DNA from: Thraustochytrium sp. TN22
Taxonomy: Eukaryota > Sar > Bigyra > Thraustochytrida > Thraustochytriidae
Assembly (NCBI GenBank): GCA_013306675.1
Contig: JABLUY010000012.1
Span: 186,001-250,000, forward strand
Length of the DNA: 64,000 nt
Direction: 5' to 3'
In this document: piece after piece, positions 52,677-63,900 of the stretch
Position numbering within the stretch: position 1 is the first letter of the stretch
How the letters are laid out: each line of letters begins with the position of its first letter
Made by a program: the position numbers and the translations under genes
Notes under the pieces: model-generated
What the model was told of the DNA's origin: nothing
Database searches by the model: none
The model's input: the letters and a program-made list of their open reading frames with translations, nothing else

Positions 52677-54197
52677 ATGAGTGCCGAGACGGACCCTGTT
52701 TGTATCAAGGCGTGGGAGCATGGCGCCAGCACCATTGCCCCCGAGTACGTAGAGCCCACACGCGTTCTCTCCCTTGTGCTGCTCGTCGCGCTTAGCGCCT
52801 ACTACGTCATCACCTGCGTTTGGTGGCTCCTGTGCCGTCATCAGCTGATGATCCGCAAAAGGTCGACTCTGTTTATGCTGCTCGGAGCCACAGGCAGCGC
52901 TTGGGTGACCTTCGCGCTGCTCTTTCGCATCTACATCGGCCCTGGCAACTACTGGTGCAACGCGCACGTGTGGCGCTTCCTCGGGCTCCCGGCCATCACA
53001 GGGCCGATCATCACGCGCACCGTGCTCTTCTACTCGCACACGCGCTTCAATCAGCTCATCGTGGACATGGACGAGGCAGACTGTTCCGCAGTGGAGTCAT
53101 TCCGCAGCCTATCCTCAACCAACGCCTTTCGACTCATTCTCGACAAAGTCCTCTCGCGCCTCTTGCCGTGCCGCACCTCGGTCGCGGAAGAGAAAAGTAG
53201 CCAGGGCAAGCGCGAGGACAAAGTCCTGCTCCTCTACTTTTTTACCACTAACGCGTACGGCGTGCTTGTCTGGCTGTGTACGCTGCTCATCGCATTTGCG
53301 TACATTGCTTTCCTCTACGTTGAGCCGCACTCGGCACTGGGCAGCCACGACTGCAAAGGGTGCGGCCCAAGCCCGCTCGAGACCGTCTACCTGGCCGCGG
53401 TCCTGCTCGGCATGACCGGCTTTGGCTGCTATCTACTGTGGCACATTCGTCACGAGGAGGACCCGCTGGGGATCGTGGCGGAGCTCCGCTCCGCGCTCCT
53501 GCTCTTCGTCCCCTTCGTCTTTGTCAGCATCCTCACGGCGGTCGATCCAGGCGACCTCGCGTTTGATGGAATCTTCAACTGGAGCATCCTCATGCCGCCC
53601 GTCCTGGCAGCCATGCACTATGTGCAGTGTCCGCACCAGCTCGTCAAGCAGTACCGTCGCCGCATCGCGCTTGTCAACCCGGTCGCGGCACGTCCTCGCA
53701 AGGCAGACGCCGCGGGCTCGGAGAGTGGCGAGCTCGAGCCTCCCAGCACGCTGGAAGAAGTTCTGGCCGTGCCTTCTGGCCGCCATACCTTCGTGCGCTT
53801 CCTCGCCAAGGAGTGGTCGATTGAGAACATGTACTTTCACGATGCGGTGGGTCGGTTTCGGGCCTGTCCGGCGGAGGCCAGGCCCGACATGGCGCACAAA
53901 ATTTACCAGACCTTCGTCGTGGATGGTGCCCTCTTTCAGGTCAATCTCTCCTCTGCCGTGCGCAGTAACATCGACAACCGTATCGCGACCATCAACGCGA
54001 GCAACGCGGACGACATCTTCGACGCTGCCGCGCAGCAAACCTTTTATCTCATGAAGACAGACTCCTTTGAGCGCTTCCTCAAAAGCCCCGTATATGGCAC
54101 CTGGATCACCACGTGCAGCGTTCGCTTTCGCGCCGCGCCAAGTGCTCCAGCCGCGGCGCAGAGCCCTCCAGCAAGTGGCCTGCTCAGCACCGCTTGA
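52677..54197 (+). CDS. Seven-transmembrane receptor-like protein with C-terminal RGS domain
   Basis: The protein is 506 aa with ATG at 52677. Seven hydrophobic spans are visible at about 28-52, 64-85, 105-125, 186-212, 235-255, 268-288 and 297-317. Examples are VLSLVLLVALSAYYVI, YGVLVWLCTLLIAFAYIAFL and LLLFVPFVFVSIL. A cytosolic linker leads to an RGS domain (about 352-475): TFVRFLAKEWSIENMYFH, then IYQTFVVDGALFQVNLSS and FDAAAQQTFYLMKTDSFERF. The 7TM-RGS layout is known from plant AtRGS1 and from protist GPCR-RGS proteins. There the RGS domain speeds GTP hydrolysis by a G-alpha subunit at the membrane. The ligand is unknown, and no signal peptide or large ectodomain is present. Confidence 0.88.
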   Translation: MSAETDPVCIKAWEHGASTIAPEYVEPTRVLSLVLLVALSAYYVITCVWWLLCRHQLMIRKRSTLFMLLGATGSAWVTFALLFRIYIGPGNYWCNAHVWRFLGLPAITGPIITRTVLFYSHTRFNQLIVDMDEADCSAVESFRSLSSTNAFRLILDKVLSRLLPCRTSVAEEKSSQGKREDKVLLLYFFTTNAYGVLVWLCTLLIAFAYIAFLYVEPHSALGSHDCKGCGPSPLETVYLAAVLLGMTGFGCYLLWHIRHEEDPLGIVAELRSALLLFVPFVFVSILTAVDPGDLAFDGIFNWSILMPPVLAAMHYVQCPHQLVKQYRRRIALVNPVAARPRKADAAGSESGELEPPSTLEEVLAVPSGRHTFVRFLAKEWSIENMYFHDAVGRFRACPAEARPDMAHKIYQTFVVDGALFQVNLSSAVRSNIDNRIATINASNADDIFDAAAQQTFYLMKTDSFERFLKSPVYGTWITTCSVRFRAAPSAPAAAQSPPASGLLSTA

Positions 54198-55045
54198 CCA
54201 TAGATGCAGGCAATCTAGTTTAGTAAGCTGGAACCACCTTGTATGTAAGCACTTCGCATGGATTGCATCGGAAGCCTCGTCGCCGCGGAACGATGACGCG
54301 CCCATTTGCCCACCCTGCACTCTTCGCTTCACAAGACAGGTGCCAGGCGACGCTTCGCATCGCACTGCAGCGCATAGCGCAATGCAGAGTAGGGCATCTC
54401 ATTGCATCGCATCGCAGTCGTCAAGCGGATTAAAAACGAGGAGAAGACGGCGACGGCGATGCAGCGCCACCTAACCCGCAAGACAAGCCACGCTGCATCT
54501 TCTCAGGGCCTTTCTCCACACCGCGCGTCATCACCCGTCGCGAGGCTGCGACGGGAAACTCACGGGCAAACGGCCCATTGCATGAACACCCCTCTGCCTC
54601 CACAGCGTGCTGCGGCCTGCTTCTTGTCCCTGCGCCGCGCGGCTCGCAAGTACGTTTCCACGCCGAGGCACCGCAAGCTCCACGCGCGCGCTCTGAACCG
54701 CAGCCAAGAAAAAACTGCACGCTGTCGCAGTGACGCGCGTCACCGGGGCTCGCAAATCTGCTCCGCAAGGCTGCTCGCCGCGGACGAGTCACCACGCCCG
54801 CGCCCGCGTCGCGCCAGCCAATCGGTGTTGTCCGGCCGGGCGCGTCCCAGTCCCAGTCCCAGCATTCGTCCCAGCCAGCATTCGTCCCAGCCAGCCGTCG
54901 TAACGTAACTCGGCAGAATCAAGCCTGAGTCGAGTCGAGTCGAGTCGCCGCGCCTGAGTCACGTCGCGTCAAGTTGGGTCGAGGCGAGGCGAGTCGATCG
55001 GAGGCCTGCCTGGGCGAGGCAGTTCCGCCCCGCCGCGCGGGCGAC
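54198..55045. other. Intergenic region upstream of the MAP kinase kinase
   Basis: No gene is seen. It contains GTCCCA/ATTCGTCCCAGCC repeats (about 54845-54900) and GAGTC pentamer repeats (about 54925-54950) before the start codon at 55046. Confidence 0.5.
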
Positions 55046-55339
55046 ATGGCGTCCACGGCGCGCTGGCGTGCGGCAGCGGCCCGCGCGGCCGTGGAGCGGC
55101 CCGCCGCAGGGCTCGTGGCCGACGCCGAGTTCGTCGAGCCTGCGGCGGGTGCAGGCGCAGCGGCGCCCAAGGGGTTCGTGCAACGCACCGGCGACGAGGA
55201 CGAGGACGAGGACGAGCGCGTGGAGCGCGACGAAGGCATCCAGAATGAAGCGCGAGAGGATGGAGCGAGAGCGCGCGTTAAGCTGCACGTAGAGATTGCA
55301 GAGCAACAGCAACCGGCGCCCACGCAGCAGCATCAGCAT

Positions 55340-55387
<48 letters not shown>

Positions 55388-58237
55388 CCGCAACAACAGC
55401 AACAGCAACAGCAACAGCAGCAGCAGCAACAGCAATCCACGAGCGCGGGCATGACCGCGCGACGGCCCGGACCTCCGCGGCAGCTGACGGACTCGCCTTC
55501 CAAGAGCCGCTTTCTCACGCAGAGCGGCACGCCCGTGCGCGCGGTGGTAGACTCGGGCAGGACCGGGGCGAGGCCGCTAAGTTCAAGACGCACGAGGCCG
55601 CTGAGCAGTCACAGGCCAAGTCATCTGGACGGCGTCGCAAGCATGTTGCCCTGGAACAACCCAAAGCTGGTCAAGAAACGCATTCCAATCGTGTCCGAAG
55701 CGCCGTTTATGTTTCGTCGCCAAAAGGTCAGCGTACGGGACCTTGCAAAGGCGCACCAGCGACAGCGCCGCGATCCGGCGCGGCGGAGGCACGAGGGCGA
55801 GCAGCACGTAGAGACGCGACTTCGCGACGAGGCGCCGTCCGCCTCGCCTATGACGGCCTCCCGCACCCCGGACACGGCCAAGTCGCACGAGGTGGTGTCT
55901 TCGCGCATCAAGTCGGCCAAGTTCAGGCCGCCAGGGCTTGACCTCAGCAATCTAGGCTCGGAGACGCAAGGACCGCCGCACGAGGATCACGTCGACGGCA
56001 AGCCCGGGGCGCTCGAGACGAGATCACACAGCGAGGAGGAGATCAAGCACAAGGACGAGGAGATGGATGCTTCTGCCCGCGAGGAGCAACAGGAGGGAGA
56101 GGTCCACGCGAAGCCGCTGGAACCTCCGAGCGGTGTGCGCAGCGGCAAGAAAGTGACGGCGGCGGGATCGCAGGAGGACAGCTTGGGCGAGGTCTCCTTC
56201 ACCATCTCGCAGTCTGGAAGCGTGAATGTGCTCGGGTTCGAGATCCAAGAGTCCGGTATTACACGTGCGCCAAGCGGCGTTCTGCCCGCGTGCAGCACGC
56301 GAGACGGCCTCATTCGGCTCTCTGTCCTCGGCCGCGGTGCTAGCGGCGTGGTGTACGAGATGTTGCACGAGCCGTCCCTTAGTCTGGTCGCTGTCAAGAG
56401 TATCCCTTGCTTTGAGCAGCGCAAGCGGCAGCAGATGATCAAGGAGCTCAAGGCATTGTACGCGAACTTGGTGCCCATTCGCAGTACACCGCGCCCCGTC
56501 TCCGCGGGCGCGTTGCCGCGCGAAGGCCGCACGCCTGCGGCCGTTAGCACGCCTGCGTCTGGCAGCATGCCGCAAGCCGCCCTCGTGCCGGCAGCTTCGA
56601 CGACACCCACCGCGACGCTTGCGTTCTCGCCGCGCCCTAGCGCAGCTACCGTAGCTGGTGCAGCGAATAATACTGCTGCACATGCTGCTGCGGGTCACGG
56701 CGGCGTCGCAGGGAGTGGCGGGGAGCCCGTGGGCAGCAGCTCCCGAACGCCGACGATGACGCCGACCCCGACGCCGACTCTGGCGACCACCGGACCCGCC
56801 GCCACGCCATCCGCAATGACGGCGCGTGCCGACCGTGACATGAGCACGGAGGCGGCCCCCGCGTGCCCCTACATTGTCACGTTCCACGACGCCTTTGTGA
56901 ATTCTGCAGAGGGGAGTGTGAACATCATCATGGAGTACATGGACGGAGGCAGCCTGCAGGACGTGGTGGACGCGGGAGGCTGTGACAGCGAGGATGTGCT
57001 GTCCATCGTGGCGGAAAGCGTGGCGCGCGGGCTCCTCTTCCTGCACAACCGCAAGCAAATCCACCGCGACATCAAGCCGAGCAACCTGCTTTTGAACGGC
57101 AAGGGCGAGGTAAAGATCAGCGACTTTGGCATCGTGCGCGACGTCACGGACGACCAGGCGAACGCGAACACCTTCGTGGGGACGATGGTGTACATGTCGC
57201 CGGAGCGCATTAGCGGGTCGCCGTACTCGTTCTCAAGCGACGTGTGGTCCTTCGGCCTTGCGCTCATGACTTGTGCGCTGGGCGCCTTTCCGTTCCGCGA
57301 GGGCGGCTCCTACTGGGACATGCTGAACAGCATCAACCACGACCCAATTCCACAGCTCCCGGCGGACCAGTTTTCGCCCGCCTTCATCGACTTTGTCAAT
57401 CAGTGCCTGCGCAAGGATCCGGCGCAGCGGCCCTCGGCGGCGGAGTTGCTCCGCCACCCGTTCGTCAGGCAGCGGCAGGCGGGCAGCGGGTCCGGCACAG
57501 CGGTTAGCAGCAGCAACAGCACCCATAACAACAGCAACCAAACGTCGAGCCCGCTGACGAGCCGTCCAGGGGCAGCGCCGCAGCCACGGCCGTCGCCTGC
57601 CTCCGCGTCATCGACCACGCTGCCGCCAGTCACACCAAGCATGTCGCCGCGACCGGAGTCGGCGCGGACCCCGAGTGGCGCGGACGCCCAGGCCGGGGGC
57701 GCTGCAGCCGAGGCACTGGCCGAGAGCAAGGAGAAGCTCGAGGAGATCTGCGTCAAGCTGGTGGACTATCAGCTGAGCAAGATTTTGGACGCCGCGCAAC
57801 GGCGGCAGCAACCCGCTACCGAAACGGCGCATGCGCAGGTGCAGGCGCTGAATCAAGAGGAGGACGGCACCGAGGCCATTGCGGTGGGATCTGGCGTCAA
57901 TGCCGCGCGGCGTCGGCGCAAGACCGGGCAACGGCGCCGCGGCGAGTCCACCATGGACCTCGCCAGCATGGGGCGGTGCTCGTGCAACGCGAAGGGCAGC
58001 AAGTGCTCATTCTGCATGACCACGACACTAGGCCCCGACCCTACGCCCAGCGTGCTGAGTCCCGAGGCGCCCGCGGCCGCCGTGCCCTTTAACCTGCGCA
58101 AGTACCGCAAGGAGGAGTGCGCGCGCATCGCCGACCAGGTGGGCCTGGACGCAGCCACCGTGCGCGCGCGCCTCAACACGCACATCTCGCGAGCCAACGA
58201 GTTCCTGCGCCGCTCGCGTCTGTACGCTACTAGCTAG
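55046..58237 (+). CDS. MAP kinase kinase (MAP2K/STE7 type) with polyQ and large kinase insert
   Basis: The protein is 1063 aa with ATG at 55046 (MASTARW). A long N-terminal region (1 to about 420) includes two glutamine runs (about 93-131). Kinase landmarks: LGRGASGVVYE (about 427), VAVKSIP (about 448), YIVTFHDAF, IIMEYMDGGSL, HRDIKPSNLL (about 671), DFGIVRD (about 692), NTFVGTMVYMSPERI and DVWSFGLALM. MEYMDGGSL and FVGTxxYMSPER are typical MAP2K signatures, and the Thr before FVGT fits an activation-loop phosphosite. A Ser/Thr/Pro/Ala-rich insert of about 130 residues (about 475-605) splits the N-lobe after helix C. The C-terminus has CSCNAKGSKCSFC and a basic helical end (FNLRKYRKEECARIADQVG). 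All catalytic residues are present. Confidence 0.88.
55340..55384 (+). repeat. Uninterrupted (CAG)15 polyQ tract
   Basis: Fifteen pure CAG codons in frame in the MAP kinase kinase, followed after His-Pro by a second glutamine run of mixed CAA/CAG. Confidence 0.9.
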
Positions 58238-58596
58238 CTAGCTAATAAGCCAACCGGAAGTCTTCAAGATCGCTGGTCAACGAAGAGAGCCTCCCCAGCT
58301 TGAGCCGGACTTGGCGAATCTGGCATCGGCGTCGACTCGAACTCGACAATCAGCCCAGGGCGGCCTGAGGACCGCTGTCAGCAAACGCGCCCGCCCAGGC
58401 CAAGAACGGCCTATAGAGCACTGCACTTACAGTTAGTTCGACTGGTTGCGACCCGCCCTGGTTCGAAGAAAGGTTCGGATTTTCGCACACCTGGGTCCGC
58501 GCGCGCGCGCGCAAGCACGAGCGTCGTCAAAGCGCTCGTTTTGCCTCGTTTTGCCATTGGCAGAGCTCCTTTTCAGGCGCTCGCTCGCGCGCCAGC
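58238..58596. other. Intergenic region, nothing recognised
   Basis: It separates two plus-strand genes. A short CTAGCTAG repeat sits right at the kinase stop and a (CG)n run lies near 58500. No gene is seen. Confidence 0.5.
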
Positions 58597-59171
58597 ATGG
58601 AGGGCGTGCGGTGGCGCAGCGCGACGACGTCGGCGAGCGGCGAGGCGCGCGCCGCCGAGGCCGGGCATCGCGGCGCCGCGGGCGAGGCCTCGCAGGCGAG
58701 GCGCGCGGCCTGGCGAGAGCAGCGCGAGGCGCGCGAGCGGCGGCTGGCGTGCCGGCTGTGCGCGGGCGGGCTGCGCGTGGGCGAGCGGCGCTGCGAGCAC
58801 GAGGAGGGCTGCGCGGAGGAGAAGGGCGGGCTCCGCGCCAAGTTCGTGCGAGCGGCGCTGGAGCGGCGCGAGGAGAAGCTGGGCGAGGCCGGCGCGCGGG
58901 CGCGGCGCAACGCAGCGAGGCGGCGCTGCTGCCTGGAGCAGCAGCGCATGCGTGAGGAGGACGCGGCGAGCAGGGACGCGGCCGCGTACGTCGAGTACGC
59001 TGCAGAACGACGAGCGCGCTTCGAGGCGGCGCGAGCGGCGCTCCAGGCGCGCATAGAGGACGGCTACCTGCCGTGCGCGACGTACGGGCGCCGCCAGTAT
59101 TTCGCGCGCACCGGGCTGGCGCACAAGGCGGCGCGCCTACCGCTGACCAAGAAGAACGAGAGGATCAGGCA

Positions 59172-59202
<31 letters not shown>

Positions 59203-59226
59203 CAAGGAGAAAGCAAATTGTCATAA
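58597..59226 (+). CDS. Hypothetical 209-aa helical protein with Cys/His cluster and polyQ end
   Basis: ATG at 58597 (MEGVRWRS). CRLCAGGLRVGERRCEHEEGC suggests one small zinc site near residues 52-72. It is followed by a long Arg/Glu/Ala-rich helix (about 75-155) and an ordered-looking YLPCATYGRRQYFART. A glutamine run (about 191-203, CAG and CAA mixed) lies close to the C-terminus. No family is recognised. Confidence 0.6.
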
Positions 59227-59371
59227 ATGTGCGGTACCAGAGCCTCTTTCTCGGCGTCCGTTCCTTTCAGTGGGTCGAGTCGGCTGGTCGTTGTCCATCT
59301 GGTCTTGACATGGAGCGGACGGGTCACCTGGCAGGCGTTCATCTCGTCTTGACATCGAGCGGACGTCACGG

Positions 59372-60433
59372 TCAGGCAGCGGCGTGCTTGTTGAACATGG
59401 AGATGCCAAGACCGACCATGACGAGTGCGACGAGGTGACCCACACCAATGGGCGCGCTGTACACGGTGACGTCGAGGAAGAGCGTGAGCGCCGGCTGCAC
59501 GCAGGCGGCCAGCGCCACGACGGAGCTGGGCACGTTGGCGTTCGCATAGGCGAGGCAGAGCGTGTTGATGAGCGTGAGCGCCAGCGCGTTGTAAAGCAGC
59601 GCGAAGACAAAGGGAGGCGAGTCCTGCGCATACTCGATGAGGCCCGCGATGCTGCCAAAGACGCCGTCGCCGATGAAGGCGAGATGAAAGACGCAGCAGC
59701 AAAAGCCGCCAAAGGAGATCCAGCAGGCGAAGGGGAAGAGCGGATAGGAAGCCGCCACTGGCTTCTGCATGATGATGCTGCTGCCGAGCGAGGTCGCCTC
59801 GAGCACAAGCGCCACGATGGCGACCGAGAACATCTTGTCGTCCTCGGAGGCAACCTGGATGGGGGCACCGTCGGAGGCCACCTCCACGTCGCCGCCCGAG
59901 GCCAGGATGAGCAGCGCGGCACCGCCGCAGGCGAGCCCAAGCGCGAGCGCCACGCCGAAACGGTCCTTGGATAGACGCGGCAGCGCCTCGGCGCCGACCA
60001 GAATCGCCAGCACGTACACCACGAGCGGGATGAAGGGCCCGTCGAAGATGGACGCAATGGTGGGCGGCACGAACTGCAGACCGTACAGGTAGAAGATGGG
60101 GCTACCATACTGCGCCAGCGCGCCGGCCGCGAAGATGCGCACGCGGTCCTGCGGGCGCGGGATGAGGCTGCGCGGGCCATGCTGCCAGGCGCTAATCAAG
60201 GCCAGCGCCGCGATCGCGATGAACTGCCTCGCCGTCAGAAAGACGGACACCGGCACGGAGTCGTCCGCCTTGAGCGCCTTGGAGCCGATGGCCGCCCAGA
60301 ACGCCATGAGGGACTGGTACAGCGCCAGCGCGGCGTACGCGAGCATCACGCTCTTGCGTTGCGCCGTGGCCGCCTTGCCCACGAGCGGCACGGCGCCCAG
60401 CTCCAACTGCTCCGGCTGATCCATGCTCCCCAT
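59372..60433 (-). CDS. DMT-superfamily (EamA-like) multi-pass transporter
   Basis: The protein is 353 aa with ATG at 60433 (MGSMDQPEQ). The frame is open further upstream without a convincing start. About ten hydrophobic helices form two five-helix halves, for example AYAALALYQSLMAFWAAIGS, FIAIAALALISAW, PLVVYVLAILVGAEALP, FGVALALGLACGGAALLIL, FVFALLYNALALTLINTLCL and LVALVMVGLGISMF. Proline-containing YGLQFVPPTIASIFDGPFIP and ANVPSSVVALAACVQPALT correspond to the repeated helix 3-4 / 8-9 motifs of EamA carriers. DMT carriers move metabolites or nucleotide sugars. The substrate here cannot be told. Lys/Arg at the N-terminal side suggests a cytosolic N-terminus. Confidence 0.8.
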   Translation of the reverse strand: MGSMDQPEQLELGAVPLVGKAATAQRKSVMLAYAALALYQSLMAFWAAIGSKALKADDSVPVSVFLTARQFIAIAALALISAWQHGPRSLIPRPQDRVRIFAAGALAQYGSPIFYLYGLQFVPPTIASIFDGPFIPLVVYVLAILVGAEALPRLSKDRFGVALALGLACGGAALLILASGGDVEVASDGAPIQVASEDDKMFSVAIVALVLEATSLGSSIIMQKPVAASYPLFPFACWISFGGFCCCVFHLAFIGDGVFGSIAGLIEYAQDSPPFVFALLYNALALTLINTLCLAYANANVPSSVVALAACVQPALTLFLDVTVYSAPIGVGHLVALVMVGLGISMFNKHAAA

Positions 60434-60966
60434 CTCGGCGAGGGGCTCTCCGGCACGGCGCGGCGCGGCGCGACGCGTTACGGGTTGATCGAACGGCGAT
60501 CGAGCAGACCCGACTCGACCCGGCTTCGCGCGCGCCCCGCCGCGCGCTCGCCGCCGCCGCGTGTTGGTTCTGCTGTGCCTTGCATGATGTGCATCGATGA
60601 TGTAGTCGATTGGCCTGCGGGACCCCGCGACGCACGCCAACGGTCCCTGCGAAGTCAGTCAGTCGCACGTTCACATCACTCTGACCCAAAGCAGAGGCAA
60701 GGCAGCGCGGCCACGCTGCCCGTGCAAGCATCCAAGAAGCGGGCTCGGCCTGACGGTGATCTCGGTGAGTCAGATGAGTCAGCCTGAGGGAGGGAGTCCG
60801 TGGCACGGACGCAAGCAAGGAATCACGGCGCGGACATTGTAGATCGATCTGCGCTCCAGGTCGCGCGACCGCGGCGACAGTCATGGATCACGCCTTGGAG
60901 GCGAGCGTGATGACGACGCGACGACATAATGACGGCGAAAGAGCAAAATTGCAGCAACAACGCTGA
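60434..60966. other. Intergenic region upstream of the DMT transporter
   Basis: No gene, RNA or repeat is seen. It contains the promoter side of the transporter and the 3' flank of the neighbouring receptor-like gene. Confidence 0.5.
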
Positions 60967-63900
60967 TCAGTCGAGCTTGCGGGCGGAGTCTCCTAGCCAA
61001 GCCGGGACGCGAATGTGGCGAGAAAGGGGGGTGGCGGTGACGAGGACGAGCAGCGCCTCGAGCACGAGGACGAGCGTTACGAGCGCCCGAACGCCTTGGT
61101 CGGTGAGCGCGCCGGCCTCGCGCGCAAGGCCGACCCAGCCGAGGGAGGAGAGCAGCGCGAGCGAGAGGATGGCGAGCGCGTTGTTGGTGTTGTCCTCGTA
61201 AGGACGAAGAAGGTCGGTGCAGTACATGAAGATCATGCTGCTCACCGTGAAGAACACGATGCCGCCGCCGCTGGAGGCCTGGAAGGCCAACAAGAAGAGG
61301 GAGGACAGCGTGAAGCGGCGCGCCAGGTCGAAGCTTGCGAACCATGCGTGATCCGGACGGAAGGGCTCGCGCAAAAAGCGCGTTCCCTCAAGAAGCGCGC
61401 TCCTGTAGGTTGAAAGCGCCTCGTTGGTGCTCCGCGACCTGCCCAAGTGCGCCCCGAGCATGAAGACCACCGCTGTGCCAGTCGGGTACACGAGGAACAT
61501 GACGCCAGCGTAGAGCCTGGCTGCGCGGGCCTCGAGCGAGTCATAGTCAACAGCGTAGTCTGCACGCAGCGCGCGATAGGGGGCCGAGTCGTCGGCGAAG
61601 CGTGGCATTTCCTGAAAGAGAAAGGTCTCCGTGAGGGTATTGGCGATGCCGATGAACGCAAAGAGCAAAAGCTGCAATGAGAACCAGCATGCGAAACTCG
61701 AAGCCACCAGCGTCGGTCTGGGGCGCACGCGAAGGGCCGCAGCCAGCGCAAGCACCACGCACATGAGAGCGATGGTCACCATGGGCAGAATGGTGATGAG
61801 AAAGAGCTCCTCAACGTGGCCCGGGCTCCAGACACAGCCCACCTGGACCGCAAAGGCGAAGAGGACGACGTTGGCCTCGGCGAGCGCGTAGATGGACATG
61901 GCGCGCGAGCTAGGCAGCAATTTGGTCGTGATGATGAAGAGCGCTGCGAGCTGCACGAACGCTGTCACAATACGGACCTTCTCGCCATAGTGATGCCACG
62001 CGCGTTTGAGCTGAGCCTTGTAGCTCTTCCTCTTCTTTGCCTGCGCACCGCCGTGCGCATTGCCGTGTGCTGGGTTGGGAGTGCTATCCGTCGGGACCGT
62101 CTCTACCTCCGCAGACGCCGACTCCCCCGAGCCAAGCGTCCCAGCCCCGTCCCATGCCGATGGGGTCCAGGTCTCTTCGCGCTGCGCGGGCGGCGGCACA
62201 GGGATCGCCTCTGCCTCCTCCGTCTCCAAACTTGTGGTCGCTCTCAGGGTTGGCATGGATGCCTTTGCCGGCTCAGGCGTAGTTTGCGCGTCCTGGACGG
62301 CCATGCCTGGTTTCGCTTGGCTGTTCTCTTCAAGATCGTCGGCGCGCACCGCAAGCTCCGGCGTCTTGACGAGCTTCTTGAGGACCAGCAAGGAGGGAGC
62401 GACGAGCACGAGGACCACCACCACCACCAAGAAGACGAGAAGAATGTAGTCGCGACGCTCGCGAGAGCTCGTGCACTTCCCGCAGCTTGCGCCCTGGAGG
62501 CTGGTGCCGTCCTCGCACTCAACGCAAAGAACGCCATGGCGATGCGGCTCGCAGTACTGCGCCGCGAGCGGAACATCGGCATTGTGAGCGCCGCCGCGGC
62601 AGTGATCCGGCTCGCATTCGAGAAAGTCGTTGCTTCGGTTGGAGATGCGCCAGTAGCCCACGCGCAAAGGCACGTTGGCCAGCGTGAGCCCTGACGTGCT
62701 GCAGTCGAGCTCCATGGCACATACCACTGTGGACCCATTCACCTCGAGCATGCCAGGCCGCGCGACACAGTCGTCAACGGTTGTGGCACCTGCGGCCAGC
62801 GTGTCGGGAAAGTCATTCGGGCACTCGTTACAGATGCTCTCGTCCTCCGGGTGGGTAAAGTAGCCTCGCGCGCAGCCGCAGGCGCCTGCGACGGCTTCGC
62901 GATCAGCCGGGCAAGCACACTCAGCAGGCGTGGTGGCCCCCAGGCTGGGCGTGAGGGCGCCGGACGGCTCGCAGGGCGTGCAGGCCGTGGCATTGTCGGC
63001 CTGCGCGCTGTACGTGCCGAGCGGACACAGGGTACAGCGGCCCGCAGCCTCGTCCACAAACGTTCCGGCAGGGCAGTAGCAGACGAAGTCGCCTTCAGGA
63101 CGAGCTTGTGGAGCGCGGTGCAGGACAAAGCCCTCGTCGCAGATGCAGTCTTCGATGCTTGGGGCAAGGGGGTAGACAGGACGCGTGTCCAGGTGCGTTC
63201 TGGAAAAGGTGGGGCAGGCCTGGTCACAGTCAACGCCATAGACATCGTCCCTCAGACAGCGCTCGCAGGCAACGCCGGCATGCAGGTTCACATTGTCACA
63301 GGAGCAGGTTCCGACGAGAGCCCAGTCAATATTTTCGTCTGCCACCAGGTACCGCAAGCCGAGGCCGAGCATGAGACGCTCGTAATTGCCCAGAGCACTT
63401 GTTCGAGCTGCGGAAGGCTGGATGCACGTGCCGCGGTCGGAGCACGACGAGAGGCAGTCGCTCGCCGTGTTCAGCGCGAGTGTGTACCCGCTTGTGACCG
63501 CGACGAATGCCTCGGACATGCCAAAGGCGTCAAGGTCACCGTCGCCGTCCACGTCAAAGAGAGCGTGGGTCGCTGAGAGGCCGGTCTCGAACGTGTAGTC
63601 GCGCACCGCAACGAGGGGAGACCGGCCCGGGGCGCAGTCGTCGACGCGGAGCAGAAGAGCCATGCCCCCCTTGAGTTTGTCCCACACGACGAAGTCCTTG
63701 CAGCCGTTTCGGTCCGCGTCTACGAGCGCGAGCCCGGCCCTCTCCGAGAATGCTTCGAGGCTGCTTGCAAAGGCGGTGAGCGGAGAGATCAGCTCTACCT
63801 CGGTGAACACAGGCTGCGCGGTGTCGCCCGTGTTGCGAGCCCAAAGAACGCCGTTGCGATCCAGCACGAGCAGATCGAGTAGGCCATCCGCATCGAGGTC

